In this document: piece by piece, positions 1 through 12,299 of the stretch
Numbering within the stretch: position 1 is the stretch's first letter
Layout: the number at the start of each line of letters is the position of its first letter
Origin: Dicaeum eximium
Lineage: Eukaryota > Chordata > Aves > Passeriformes > Dicaeidae
Assembly (NCBI GenBank): GCA_013396995.1
Contig: VWZP01002402.1
Span: forward strand, 273,704 to 337,703
Direction of reading: 5' to 3'
DNA: 64,000 bases
Notes under the pieces: generated by a model
The model's database searches: none
What the model was told of the DNA's origin: nothing
What the model saw: only the letters and a program-made list of their open reading frames with translations
Program-made: the position numbers and the translations under genes

Positions 1-86
1 GTTACAGTGAAAGACTGGACTTCTTGCTTTTTATCTCTGACTCTGTCCTAGGTTTTTGTGTGACATTAATGTCTCAGGATTATCCT

Positions 87-109
87 AAAAAAAAAAAAAT
101 TAAAAAAAA
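87..109. repeat. adenine-rich low-complexity tract
   Basis: Two runs of A (about 13 and 9 bases) are separated by TT. This is intronic low complexity and could be the decayed tail of an old retroposon, but no element body is recognisable beside it. Confidence 0.7.
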
Positions 110-3100
110 ATCTGGATAGGTGAAGGAGCTTTGGGCATCAAAATCAGAAGGATGCGCTAGCTTGACTGGAAAAGCCCTGGCAAAAGGACACAGAATCAAA
201 CATAAAAATGAAAGATACATGGCTGGTGTGAATAAGGTCTGGATGTGCAGAAAAAGTACTGATTCCTGTGAGGCTGGGACTAACAGTTTTACAGCAACCA
301 TTTGGAGTGGGACGGCTCTCTAAAGACCCCAGAGTGTCCCAAAGAAAACAATGACAACTGGCTGCTTCCAGAATAGCAAAATGCCATGAACTTGGAGTTG
401 GTAATTGAAAGCATAGGTTTGGGGAGAATATCAGGTACTTTCTGGAAAAAAATCTGATCTCAGGCTTGTTGTAAGTACACAGTGTGTTTCAGGTGAAGTA
501 CCTGGTCTTGTGGTTTTTCTTAGACTCTGTAACTAGAGTAAGCAGTAAGATATACCTAAGCTGTTGATTTGTAAAAATCTGATGTTTTAGTCTGGCTGTC
601 ATAAAAGCCAGTTGTTAACTCCAGAAGAAACTGTACTTTACTTGTGTTTATTTATTAGTAGTAGTAGTATTAATATTACAGATGGGACTAAGCCTTGAAG
701 ATAGCATACAAGATGCCTTGTGAAAATAAACAGAACTAGCTATGAGGTTAATTAATGTTTGCTTTGTTCTGATAACAGAATAGTAATAAAACTTCATCTC
801 TTTTGTCACATGATTATTTTAGAGGAAGTTTTGATTCCATCTTGGGTTGCTAAAAGAAAGAAAGAACACAGTTCTCTCTATTATTGTTTCTTACTATTTT
901 TTTTCCAAAGAGGAACATAGATGCTCATCTGTTTTTGAATAACTTTTAAATGAAACTTCCTATTTTCATACTCCATTTGATCTTAGCAAATGTTCATTGG
1001 ACTTGCCTCACTACTTTATTGTTTAAAGACCATGATGAACTTCTTATACTTAAATATACATGGTTCAATATTGAGCTTTATAAATTGCTGAAGCATTTTA
1101 GGCAAAGCATTATGGCCAGATTGCTTGTGGGATGTTTTATTTGACTGTATCTTACGGTATCTTGGCTGACTGAGTCTGATGAGAGCGAATTAGGTTGGAG
1201 TTATTTTAGTTGATTCTCTGCAAATGTTTCTTTACATATATAGATATCAAAATATGATAAAACAGTAATCTTTTAAAATTAAGTGAGTGTAAGGTAAATA
1301 GAATTTCCAGAGTCTCTAATGGTTTTTCATGCAATGTTTATCTTAATGGCCACAGAAGGGGAAAACATTGTATTTCTTTTCAGGATGTTGAACAAGTCCA
1401 ATTCCTCATGAACAGTTTCAGACACCTGATGGTAGTTCAGATGGGTCTCCTTATTTTCTTATCAGTGCAAAAATGACACTTGGGAGTATGCTGTTTCTGC
1501 TTGCAGTGGGGGGTAAGGGAAAGGGCTTCCTCAGGTTTTGAAATTCTTATCAATCTGCCCTTCTCAATTCCAAGAAACCATCTAAGTGCAAAGCCTTTCC
1601 CAACTCCTAGGTGTCTGGGAATGCACTACATCCACCTAGAGCCAGTTTTCCTGTGAGCTGACTGGAGATGCAGGTTTTTGTGGTTTTTTTTTGATATTAC
1701 AGTTTGTCCTACAAAATTTTTGAATAAGTTTTTGTTCTTGGTGATTCACAAGCCATCTGGCCTGAGTTGCACAGTGAATGTCTAAGGCCTCCTGAAGGAG
1801 CCTGGCTCCTTCCATGTTAGCTGCTGTTTGCTTGTGCTGGTCATGAGGCAATATTGTCAGCCCTGGAGGAAACTGTTTTTGGAAGAGAGTGTGGCAGGTG
1901 TGGCAGTAAAAGCCTTTGGAATCCTTCAGCAGGAAGGGTATATATTTCAAGTTGAGGTGCTGTGTAAAGAATGAGAAAATAAGCCTTGGTTTGCCATTGA
2001 CAGCTTTATTGAGAATGTGTGTTCAGGAGAGGGGAAGTTCTGCTTTTTCTTCGCAACTGGCACTTCTGTTTAAAATCCAGAATGTTGTCAGCTATGTCTC
2101 CCTTATCAGGAAGTAAGGTATTGCTGTGTATAATGCAAATATTGAGATAAGCATGGAAACCATAAAGAAATGGCCTTTCAGTTGAGACCAGCTGCTCTGG
2201 AAGGAGGACAGTGCAGGGTAGCGAAGGTGTTTACCCACACCATCTGTCTCTGTCTAAACCTGATAGCATTTTACAAATCTCCTTCCCTTCAGTTATCCCA
2301 GTGGCTGCTGTTGGAATTGCTTTGTGCAGGAATTTAGCATTGCTGTTGACTTGTGCTTCTTGGGGCTGGATGTCATGGCCATGCTTTGGGAAGGGAGAAA
2401 GAGGAAAGCTCTCTCTTTAATTAAATTGCAGTAAATTTGGAAGAGCTATAGACTTTTTTTCACCCTGCTTTATTATTTTGTGATTTTCTATTTGAAGATT
2501 AAATGAATGTTTTTTTTCTGCAAATGTTGTTCTGCCAGTCCTAGAAGCACCAACACCGTGTACATGTGTACACATGTTTATTTTTGTACAAATCCGGGTA
2601 AGGTCCTTGATTTCAAGGTTCATGAAGGAAAGATTTGGCACAAATATCCCCATGTTATTCACTTAAGCTTATGTGTCACTACCATTTATTGTCTAAATTA
2701 CATTGCTGATGGATTGAGATGAAAATGTTTTCTTAGTGAAGGCAGATATTGTAGTTCAGATTTATTGCAGTATTGAAGCTTTAAAAAAAGCACATGCCTT
2801 GTGTGGTATATTACATTAGCCAGCAACTCTGTGTCCCTCAAAAGTACTTCATAATCTGCAGTTTCTAAATTTTCCCATGATGTTTAGTCAAGATAAAATG
2901 CAGTAATATTGATGTGGTATCCTGGACTTATTATGGTCAGTATTGCATCTGAAGTCATGTGACCTATTTGAAGGAAGGAAATGTAAACTACATGTTTGTT
3001 TGTACTATACACACTGATTTTTAAATTTGCCTTTTTTTTTAAATAAGAAAAACATTTATTTTAATCTGAAATAAGGAAACTCTGGAACATAGGGAAAGCA

Positions 3101-4939
3101 GCCAGGAGGCAGACATTGCATAATAGGAAAAAACTTGAGCTAAAATTTAGTTTTTGTATAAAAGGGGACTCAGGTGTTGCCCTCAGCTGAGTTTTCCCAT
3201 TTTGTGTTCCGTGTTGGTTCAGATGAAATTGTTGTGCAGCTTCTCCTTGTGCATGAGAACCCAGGCAGAGCCCATCAGCCCTGGGAGAAATCTCTGTTGC
3301 TTGCCTGTTCTTAATTTATTCCACTGGTGTAATTTTGGTCATGGCCAAAAGTGGATGGAACAGTTCAGTGCTGCTCTTGTCAGAGAACTGCAGTGACATT
3401 TGTTTTGGCTTGGCATGTATTGAAAGTGTTCTTCCAATTGAAAATGTGAGCTTGGATTTTGAGGAAGTGGACTCTGGTTTGCTTTTTGACTCTAATTCTG
3501 TATGTGTCCATTTTCTTCATCAGTTCATTACTTCCTGTAATGAGCAGTTCTGTGAAAGAAGGCAGTGTAACTTTGGTTCTTTAGAGAATTGGATCAGCAT
3601 CTCTGATTGCCAACATAAAGGGAAATAACACCAAAACTGAGTAAATTTTTTTGTAGAATTGCTTTTCCCTGTGTTCTGAATGATGTATTTTTTTCATATT
3701 TAGGTAATTTTTTTTTTTCAGTTGGGCTGTAACTCATGAGGCCCATTCCCACTGAATGCCTTTGGGAAAAAAGGATTATTTCCTTCTGTGGCATTATTCT
3801 AAAATTTAAGGTGTGTCAATATGGGATAGTTAACAGAACTGAGAATGTAGTAGTCAATCTTACTAATTCTTGGCTTTGCTATCCTTATTCTGTAATAAGT
3901 GTGTAATTTAATTTAAAAATAAAAATCTTCACTTGTTGGGAAGAAAGTGCCCTTGAACCAAAAAGGCATTTCCATTTAGTATGTTTCACTGAGAAATGCT
4001 GTGGAAACCTTTCAGCAGCTGGTTTGTTTGGAAAGGCCTGACTTTAGGGGTTTTGTGTTCTTCTTTTTTTAAAGGATAGTTACCTAGAAGGTCTGCCTTT
4101 CTGAAGGACTTCGAAATTAAATTGCAAGAACACATTTTGATTTTTACACAAATTCTCTCAATTTACCGTAATTTCAGCTTCATCTGGGTGCTCGCATGGA
4201 ATCTTAAAACATTTTAAAAATGCATGTCATTATCCTGGTACAGTTCCTCATGTGGTTGCTGTTACATCTTTGTAAAAGTTTCTTGGTGCTGATAGGAGTA
4301 TTAATCTGTGAGGAGTGGAATAAATTCTGATGTGTGGCACCCTTATAGAGACATATCGGTCATTCCAAGGCCATTAAGTGTAGTAAACTTTTCAATGTGA
4401 GGGATGTGCTTCCTCAAGAAGCCAAGTCTGAGCCATCCTTGTTGCTCTTGCAACAGCAGCCTGAGCTTAGTTCTGCGAGGTGCTGAGCTCTTGCAGCTTG
4501 TGTGGCAGCTGCACATCCCTGAGCTCAGCGTGGCTGTGCTTCCTGCCTCTGGGCAGCTCTGGGGTGATGTCTCCCTCTCCCTGACCCTGGGCTGGGACTC
4601 ATCTGGAGCTCTCCTTGGCCATGCTCGTGCTAAGCTCCATAAAATGATGAGCAGGATTTTTCTGCCCATGTTGCACTGCTTTTCACAGCAACAGTTCTGT
4701 GACTGTATGCTAATTGTTGTCCTCTGCTGGGGTGCTGGTGTGGCTTTTGCCACCAAAGCTATTTTAGTGCTGCCTCTGCATTTTTTTGACAGTCAAAATG
4801 AAGATTTCATCTTCATCGCAATCTGGTTTTCTGCCTGTTTTGGAGCAGACAGCGGGGTGTGTTTGTATTTAATAATTTTTGTAGTTTAAAGCCTGAGTCA
4901 GTGAAGGCCACATTTTCTGCGTGCATCATGCTTCTGAAT

Positions 4940-4958
4940 GGTGTGTGTGTGTGTGTGT
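4940..4958. repeat. GT dinucleotide microsatellite
   Basis: A short run of about nine GT units lies in the RPS6KC1 intron. Runs of this length are often polymorphic. Confidence 0.85.
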
Positions 4959-5650
4959 ATGGCCTGGGACTGTCACCCCCATCTCCCCTCCCTGCTGTCC
5001 CTTGTGCCTGTGCAGCAATAGCAGCGTTGGTTTGGATGCAAGGGGAAACAACTTTTCATACTAATGTACAGTTGGGGCAGGGCTGTAGCAATACACAGTT
5101 ACTGGCTGTGGTTATGCTGTGGCAAGTAGATTTGATATCTCTCTATGAGACCATTGTGAAAAGCCTCCCATGGGGATCCCAGTAAAAGGTGTGGTTTAGC
5201 CATGAGACAAATCCTACCCTCAAAGGCAAAACTAAGGCATGCAGTAGACTCCTGCACTCTCCCTTGTGCTGCTTTTCTGGATGTTTTAGGCCACTCCGAT
5301 CTGTCTGGCTCTTCTGGCCAGGATAAATTCTCTAAATATGCTTTGCTTTACTGTCTGTCATTGTCCAGTTTTGTCCAGAATAGAAAAATCATAACTGTAA
5401 TGCCTACAAGTGTCGAAAGTGCCTATGTATGCGGGGAAAAGACAAATTATGCATGAAATGTATGGTGTTGCTGTGCTTGAACAATACAATCTGTAGGTGG
5501 CTAAAGGGCTAACTAAATTGCAGGCATAATGAAAGCTCTGTGGTGTTTAGTATATGTTCTGTCAGCATTAAACAGTCACCTTGTAAATATATGTTAATTT
5601 TGAAGGTGTAGCTGACCTTTTTAATATTAATTGAAATGTCTCATGTTTAG

Positions 5651-5733
5651 AGGTTGGTGCTATCCTAGAAGAGACAGAAGCCTGTGACTGGTGGAGCCTG
5701 GGTGCCATTCTTTTTGAACTCCTCACTGGGAAG
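5651..5733 (+). CDS. RPS6KC1: RPS6KC1 third-last coding exon (kinase subdomain IX)
   Basis: The exon is 83 nt, between an AG acceptor at 5649-5650 and a GTAGGG donor starting at 5734. It begins with the last two bases of a split codon; the G completing GAG (Glu) would come from the upstream exon. It then reads 27 codons, VGAILEETEACDWWSLGAIL followed by FELLTGK, and ends on a codon boundary. DWWSLG is kinase subdomain IX, the DxWSxG motif at the start of helix F. Glu-Val-Gly follows directly on the APE motif in the family. The protein is RPS6KC1, a PX-MIT-kinase protein of endosomes reported to bind sphingosine kinase 1 and peroxiredoxin 3. The paralogue RPS6KL1 is related here but, as I recall it, matches less well. 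The assignment is by recalled similarity, not by a search. Confidence 0.92.
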
Positions 5734-6442
5734 GTAGGGCTAGGAATAAGTGACTCAATGAAAGTGACTTCTTGGCCAGTAGTTCCTTACCAGTGGTGTG
5801 CCCAGGTGTGATTCCCTTGATTGTCTTTCTCTGATGAGCTTTGTCAACCTGAGCACTCTCAGTTTGCTTAGCCTGCATGGGACCAGAGAAACAAAACATG
5901 TTCAGCTTTCAGCAGAACAACTTAATAGAGCTGTACCAAGCTAAGGACTAAAAAAAGTAACCAAAACTGGGCTGCCCTCTTAGTTACAGTGAAATCCAAG
6001 TTCTCTAACATTCCATCTGTACATGTACAAAACTTTTGCCTTAATACTTCCAGTATTATTTCCTGAGACTGGGTAGAACCCATATGTTGCTTTCACACAT
6101 CAATTCAGAGCTTTGAGACAAAGAGTGCTTGGCCAAATCAAGCTGGTGATTGGTTGACAGCTCTGCAGGAGGAAGGCAAAGTCCACCAATTCCCAGGCTC
6201 TTCAAATTTGAGCAATAGAACAGAAGCTTTAAGATGTAAATTCTCTAAAGCTCTATCTCAAGGAGCTCATCAGCACCAGTAGACATTCCTCCCAGAACCA
6301 GTACTTCATAATAGGAAGCACTGAATTTTGGCTTTTTGTGTCAAATTTGCATGGATATTAGGAGATAATCCAACACTGCAATTTTGAAATGAATGCTTTC
6401 CTGCTTTGATTTATTTTTTCCCTTTTTCCTTTTCTCCTCCAG
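5734..6442 (+). other. RPS6KC1: RPS6KC1 intron, 709 bp
   Basis: The donor is GTAGGG and the acceptor is a long pyrimidine run ending in CAG at 6440-6442. The intron is phase 0, since both flanking exons are cut between codons. No repeat or regulatory motif stands out. Confidence 0.88.
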
Positions 6443-6538
6443 TCTCTGGTTGAGTGCCATCCATCAGGAATAAACACTCATACTTCTTTGAATATACCAG
6501 ACCATGTATCGAAGGAGGCCAGATCACTGATTCAGCAG
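6443..6538 (+). CDS. RPS6KC1: RPS6KC1 second-last coding exon (kinase C-lobe)
   Basis: The exon is 96 nt, exactly 32 codons, phase 0 at both ends. It has a pyrimidine-rich CAG acceptor and a GTATGTG donor at 6539. It reads SLVECHPSGINTHTSLNIPD and continues HVSKEARSLIQQ. This is the linker after subdomain IX and the start of helix H, where AGC-type kinases place the SxEAxxLIxxLL segment. ECHPSGINTHT is close to the human RPS6KC1 sequence as I recall it and differs from the matching part of RPS6KL1. The reading frame runs cleanly into both neighbouring exons, so this is a normal internal exon of an intact gene. Confidence 0.93.
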
Positions 6539-9500
6539 GTATGTGAGGGGAGAATTTGTTTTCTCTGTGTGCATGTGTGGATGGGACAAATAATTATCTA
6601 CCTAACTTGTTCTGGTGAAGTAACTGTAAAACCAGAAATCTGCTGATAGGAACTTGGGTGGCCCTTTTGTCAGCACTGACGAATTTTGCCCAGTTGTCTT
6701 GTTGCATTTGCAAACTTGACTTCTGCTGCCGGCTGGGTCTGTAGAAAACCGGAGTGCTTTGCCATTCCGTCAAAGAACAAGTACGGCAAGTGCTTTGGAA
6801 ACACTTCCTGGTGATGCCTGAGCATTTTAGGAATTCTGCCCTAAATGTTCATGGAAACATTTGTAATGAACTAAAGTAAAAAATGCTGATGCAAATTCAG
6901 CAAGATAGCTCAAAGTACTGTGAAACCTGTAGCACACTGATTTGAAGTTACAACTTCACTGTGGTTGAAAGTGTGTAGTTCTCCTCCAGGAAACCTTCTG
7001 GATGCCATTTGTTAAGAAAAGTACTTTAAATGATGAATCCAATGATTTTTGTAGTCAGAAGGTAAGTGGTAGATTGGACAAAAGGCAAAATTGTAAAATA
7101 TAGACGAGCTTCCGGGCTGATACACCACTTTTAAATTAATGGGAATAGTACTGTTTGATGGTTTTAGTTTACTCTTAGCTTTAGGTAAGAACTTACAGTA
7201 CAGGGTCTTAAAATTCAGTTAATACAATCTTCCTTCTAGATAATTTTGACATAACTGTGGATGTGATGCCTAGATCTGACCTGTTCCACTTGAGAAGAAT
7301 AAGCAATATATGTGAATTGTGCTGTTCAGCTTTCAAGAGGATCTTGGTACTGGATGCATAAATAATGGCATGACTTAGATGTAGTTTTGAACCGAACAGA
7401 GTGGATAAAGTATTTTTTGAAGAAAACAAAGGACTCAGATTTTGAAAATTCAGTGATTGAAAAGACCCAGTGACAGATGGATTTCTGTGCTGTTACTGTG
7501 AAATGATTAGTGGAAATGGAACTGTATGTTTGGACACCACCTACTTTGACTAAATGACATGAAATCACTGAAGGTGAAAGTACATGTCTGGCAAAGGTAG
7601 AAAGGGAAATGACTGAAGAAAAATCCCATTTCTATATAATCTGCATTTTTGTACTTGGATGGCAGCAAATTTTTACCCTCACTCCAGATGCTGTAAGAGA
7701 CAAATAGCTGAGGGAAAGCAAAATCACATTTAATGAAGGGAATTCCTCCCATTAAGATGAGAAGACAAGTGAAGTCATCCAGTCCATGTGCCCCTGCCAG
7801 TGCAGGATTGTTTTTTGCTGTAGACTAATGTGTTGCCTATTTTCACATATGCCAAAGAATGTCTCTTTTGCCACTGGTGGTTTTAAGTGGCAGATGTATT
7901 TCTGCCACTCACAGCTGTGTTACAAGGCCATGTCTGTTCAGAGAACAGTCTCCCCAGTGCCTCTTAGGTCAAGCTGTCTAGTGTAGGGTGGTGACTTATC
8001 TGGTGGAGGTTTGGCTATATGAAGCAGTAAATCACATTTTTGTTGTGTGACTATCCAAGGAAGCTGCCATTCATTGTTGAGGAAGCCTTGTCAGGAAAAG
8101 GAAGAGAGCTCTCTTGGCATGGATAGCAATTTGTCATTGCGACTTTCCTTCCCCCCACTGCCAAGGGTAAACAGGTCAAAACATCACAGAGTAACTCTCC
8201 GGGATCAGTGTTCAGCTCTACAGAAAATTGTGTCAGGCGTTGTCTCCTGCTGTGCCTTCCAGTCCAGGTGACTTCATTGTAAACATCTTCTTCATTTAGC
8301 CAGCATCTGAAAAACAGAGACCTGTTTATTTCTAGTGAAAGATAAAGTTGTTTTTTTGATGTTGGTTTGGTATTTTGCATTCAGGGTTTTTTTTTTTCCA
8401 GGAACCTTCAAGTTCTACTACCAACAGAATATGCAATGTGACTTTTCAATAGGTGTCTGTTTCAGTTTACATTTGTTTTCTGAGATTAACATTATTCTGG
8501 AAGGATAAACTCCCGAAAATAAGTGACCATGCGTGATTTCCCTGTGCTGGTGATGCCTGTATTTCCAGGGAAGGCAGATACACCCTGGCTGCATCTGTGG
8601 CTTGTGGGAGATACCAGAGCAGCACCATTCACTGTCAGCAAGCTGCTTTTACTGTGTGACACTATGACTGCAAATAGCAGAGCCAGCTTAAAATGTGTAA
8701 ATTCCTATGTTTATGGATGTAGGCTCACTTAGATGTTGACTGTATCAAGATATGAATACACATTTTTCCAAGTGACAACTGGGAGAAGTTATCCTATTAG
8801 CTGTTGCAGAAAAAGCAAGCAAGAGATCATGCCTTTGTACTGGCTGTAATTGAATAGAGTATAAACAGTTCTTGAAAACTGCAAAATATGTTTGTGTGTC
8901 TTTATTAGTCTCTTTGGAGTTTACCTTTGCATTCCCTTTTATATGGATTGGTATCTTTAAACAGATGTAAATATTGTGATTTCCTTTTCACATGAATTCA
9001 GCATGTGATGTACAACTAAAAAGCAAACGAGGTGCTGAGTTTCAGGAAATTTCCATGAAGCCATTAGGCTGTTTTGTTTCTTTCACTAGGGTTTTGATTT
9101 TTCAGTTTTAGGCCATTTGTAGGACTCTTTAAAACTTTTTTTTTTTTTTTTTNNNNNNNNNNNNNNNNNNNNTTTTTTTTTTTTTAGGAAATGGAGAGCT
9201 GTCTATGTTATCCTGATATTTTAGGACCAACTCAAAATTTATGAAACGGAAAGTTACAGACCACTGTCCCTGATGTAGCCATAACACAGTGATGTGAGCA
9301 AAGGTTAACATGAAGCAAATGCAGCGTCCAGAGTTCTACTGATGCAGGCTCTGGCTGCTGCTGTCTCTTTTTAAAATGAGGTTACACTTAAAATGAAGTC
9401 CCAGTGTGCAGTGCTTCAGGGAATTGCATGCTGTGATCAGTAGTCTCTGAAGACTGTAAGACTGATACTCAAGGAAAGGAGAGTCTTCTTCCATTTACTG

Positions 9501-9657
9501 GATTTTAGGAATTTCAAGTATGCTTTTGCACTCTTGAAAGTAATTCATAGAGCAGGAAAACAGTAGGATGTCCCTTACCTTAGACCTTTCTGGAACTTTT
9601 AAGCAGTTGTTTTTGTTCTTACTCACTGAATCATGTGTATTTTTCTTTTATGTCAAG
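6539..9657 (+). other. RPS6KC1: RPS6KC1 last intron, 3119 bp, with assembly gap
   Basis: This phase 0 intron has a GTATGTG donor and a TTTTCTTTTATGTCAAG acceptor ending at 9657. It holds ordinary AT-rich sequence and a poly-T tract broken by 20 undetermined bases. Several 60-110-codon open frames on both strands (7208-8380) show no family resemblance and are treated as chance. Confidence 0.85.
9137..9185. other. poly-T tract with 20-N assembly gap
   Basis: Sixteen T, then 20 N (9153-9172), then thirteen T. The gap sits wholly inside a homopolymer, so the true run length, and possibly some other sequence, is unknown. It is intronic and does not affect coding. Confidence 0.97.
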
Positions 9658-9768
9658 CTTTTGCAGTTTAATCCTGCGGAGCGTCTTGGTGCTGGCGTTG
9701 CTGGTGTTGAAGACATCAAATCTCATCCATTTTTTGCCCTTATAGAATGGGCAGATCTGCAGAGATGA
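9658..9768 (+). CDS. RPS6KC1: RPS6KC1 terminal coding exon with stop codon
   Basis: The coding part is 111 nt: 36 codons plus TGA at 9766-9768. It reads LLQFNPAERLGAGVAGVEDI and continues KSHPFFALIEWADLQR. This is the end of the kinase C-lobe (subdomain XI). NPAERLG carries the conserved Arg that pairs with the APE glutamate, and KSHPFF is the usual AGC-family end of helix I. The protein stops about ten residues later, with no AGC hydrophobic-motif tail, as in human RPS6KC1 as I recall it. An upstream in-frame ATG at 9568 lies before the splice acceptor, so the true exon start is 9658. The frame joins the previous exon exactly to give SLIQQ-LLQFNP. Confidence 0.94.
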   Translation, partial: LLQFNPAERLGAGVAGVEDIKSHPFFALIEWADLQR

Positions 9769-10236
9769 GAGGCACGTGCCCTCTGAACAAACTCAGGTCA
9801 ACTGGACAAGTTTCTCTGGCACAGGAGCACCCTGGCTCACTTCCTTTGGATGTCTCAAACCACTTGGATGTAATGGCTAAAGGATGCTGGAGCAAAGGAG
9901 CCAAAAGTGAACACTTTTAACAGGAATCACTGGTTGTTCAGGGTGCTGGCTTATTTTTACCACAGCTGGTTGCTACGTGTGTGTGAACCCTTTCATCGAA
10001 GGAAGGTTTGTGAGGCAACTCCTGGGCAGCATGTTTGGCACTGCCAGATAAGCAGGGGTAGGAATGTCCTCCTGGTCTTTCGATGGAAGTGTCTATAGAC
10101 TGTGCCAGTTGAAAGTATTTTTTTTATTGTGTCAATAGACCATTTCCCATTATGCTAAGTGCAGCTCTGGGGGGGGGGGCAGTAGGGAAGGAAAAAGCAA
10201 ATAATTTATTAATGGTATATGCTGAAGAAAATACTA

Positions 10237-10242
10237 AATAAA
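10237..10242 (+). terminator. RPS6KC1: candidate proximal poly(A) signal AATAAA
   Basis: Canonical AATAAA about 470 bp after the stop codon, in an AU-rich context with more A-rich words downstream. It could give a short 3' UTR isoform. Confidence 0.4.
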
Positions 10243-11292
10243 ATACTAAAATGCTTTATGCAAAAGTTGACGCATTAAAAATAATATACCCATTAAAAAT
10301 TAAGAAAGCTGTTGCATAATACTGTGGAATATGCCTTGAAAATAGCATTTCATTTGCCATTCTGGAAAGAGCATATAAAATGCAAATAATGCTGTCAAAT
10401 GTTGTACTTTGTTGGCTGGCAATGTCTGTTTAAAACTCTTGACTCTGTTGTTTTGATGAGCTACATGTTAAAGTCACTACAGAAAGGGAAATCATCTTTT
10501 CCTCAACTGGATAAACACTGCTTTAGCACTCTAATAAGGACCAAGAACACATAATACTAAAGAATTATGTAGATAAAAAAGGAAAAACTCTTCTCTCATC
10601 GCTGCAGCCACTGCTTTATCACTTAATGAACTTTACTTCCTCTAAGTGTCCTATTTTTAGCTGCTACTTCAGGAAAAAACCTTTCTGCTCATGTTCTTGT
10701 GCTTGAGGAAGCTTCTGAACTCCCCTGTTTGTTTGTTAATAGTCTTAATAAATCAGAGAAAGGCTTCACCCACTCTGCTGCTTGAACAGGAAGAAGCCTG
10801 GGATTTGCTCATGCCAAATGACTAAGTGACATCTCTGAGCAAACCCTAGTGGGTGAGACTTGGGCAGGAGCCAATTAGCTGACCTGTTTGTTTGCTAGAA
10901 ACGTCTGGAGAATGGGAGAAGAATATAAGACGTGCAGAATGTTTTGCTGAGTGCTGCAAGTGCTGCTAAGCAGCCATGCCTGTATGGGTTCCTGATGTAC
11001 AAAGGCTGTACACTGCAATGTACAGATTATGTATCTGTGGGTTTTTTCCTAAATATTCCCTTTGCTTGCACTCTTTTTTTCCCCCCTTTTCTTCTTCTGC
11101 CCAGCTTTATCCGGAGAACAAAGGGCAGATTCCTTTGGGAAAGTGAGGTGACAGCAATGATTACTGAATTTACAACTCAAAAAAAAAAAAAAAGGTATCC
11201 TTCCATTTGTATTTTAACAGTGTATTTTATGGGCACTCCCAAAAGTGCATCTGTACAGTCTCCATCTGTTAGACACCAGGTCGACGTATTCA

Positions 11293-11298
11293 AATAAA
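11293..11298 (+). terminator. RPS6KC1: candidate poly(A) signal AATAAA
   Basis: Canonical AATAAA about 1.5 kb after the stop codon, with T-rich sequence 45-90 bp downstream. It is an intermediate candidate for the transcript end. Confidence 0.3.
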
Positions 11299-12261
11299 GT
11301 GGAAAAGGAAAATGCTTCACTTAAACAAAGGAAATCTGGAAACTTTTTTTTTCCCTTTTAAAATTATTCCACTCTCCTCTTTTTTTTTTTCTTCCCTTCC
11401 TTGTGATGGCCAGGCCAGCAGAGGGGCTGTCACAACACTGCAGGTTGTAAGCAGGTCACTAGTATCACTGCCTACCCAGCGCCGTCCAAGATTACATCAC
11501 TCGCAGAAGCTGCGTTTCAACCCGCCACCCTCTGGCTTCATAACAGGAACTCCCTCAGGTGAGCCACAGGAACAACTTCCTGTGCCGAGCGGGTCGGAAA
11601 TCTCTAATGCAGAGACCAAGCTGATCCCCAGCTTCCTTCCAGCACTGCTCTGGCTGTGACTTTGGAGAGGGCTCGTTGCTCAAGGAAAGCCTCCCTCCCC
11701 TTGTCCACCTGACTCCCTCCCTGGGGCTCTCTAGCCCAGCCACCAGATAATGCCACTGCCTGTGTTGATCTGTCCCATTGCATTTGCCTGGTGATAACTG
11801 TACAAAAAAGTATTTTCCGTGTTACTTTGAAATGCTGTCGTGTTCAGGTTGTGCCCGTGTGCTGGCTGTAAGCAAAGGCAGGATAAGATAGCACAGGAGC
11901 ACAAGCTGCTTTCTGTGAGCAGCAGAAGGAAAACCCTGTTCTGGCAGAAACCAGATGATCAGTCACTATTACTGCAAAGCATTTGGTTTAGTTAATGACA
12001 CTGATATATTTTTTTTTTCAAGTGTGTTAGTAGTGAGGAAATCTAGATCATGGAGAGTAGAAGGAATGGCAGTATGACTTGCCAGAAATGAGCCTTTGAG
12101 ATGCTACAAGTATTTGTAACATTACCACTGACTCAGATAATTGTTTTGTCAAGGGAAGCATGGTCTGGAGTTAATTGCACAAAAGCAATCCTGCTTCTAT
12201 TTTAATTTTTTTCTTTCCTTGAACATGTATTATTTGTATTGGTGTTTACATGTATTCCTTT

Positions 12262-12267
12262 AATAAA
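12262..12267 (+). terminator. RPS6KC1: candidate distal poly(A) signal AATAAA
   Basis: Canonical AATAAA about 2.5 kb after the stop codon, preceded by U-rich sequence with UGUA words. A further AATAAA lies at 12555-12560. Known 3' UTR lengths for the gene do not decide between them here. Confidence 0.4.
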
Positions 12268-12299
12268 CAAAACCTTTCAAACCTAATTCAGACCTTGGC

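Larger units (their letters stand above)
1..5650 (+). other. RPS6KC1: RPS6KC1 intron (3' part)
   Basis: This is intron sequence upstream of the first recognisable exon. It ends in a pyrimidine-rich, AT-rich stretch and an AG acceptor at 5649-5650. I looked for the preceding kinase exon, which should encode the activation-segment region ending in the APE motif, and did not find it, so the intron is at least 5.65 kb long. Apart from an adenine-rich tract near 87-110 and a GT repeat near 4940 it holds no repeat I recognise. The stretch 4404-4889 is GC-richer and has an ATG-initiated 161-codon open frame, but with no family resemblance and no splice context it is taken as chance. Confidence 0.75.
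9769..12290 (+). other. RPS6KC1: RPS6KC1 3' UTR (extent approximate)
   Basis: Non-coding sequence follows the stop codon with no further splice or coding signal. It includes an AU-rich part (10180-10420), a run of about ten G (10170), a poly-A run (11180-11193) and several candidate poly(A) signals. The real 3' end cannot be fixed from sequence alone. The AATAAA at 12262 is my preferred distal end because the composition changes shortly after it. A short isoform ending near 10.26 kb is also possible. Confidence 0.55.

Noticed and set aside
4404..4889. 161-codon frame in the RPS6KC1 intron
   Set aside because: Not in a splice-compatible exon and shows no similarity to the kinase or to any family I recognise.
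9568..9657. Upstream extension of the last RPS6KC1 exon
   Set aside because: The open frame runs back to an ATG at 9568, but the polypyrimidine tract and AG at 9656-9657, with the exact protein join, place the exon start at 9658.
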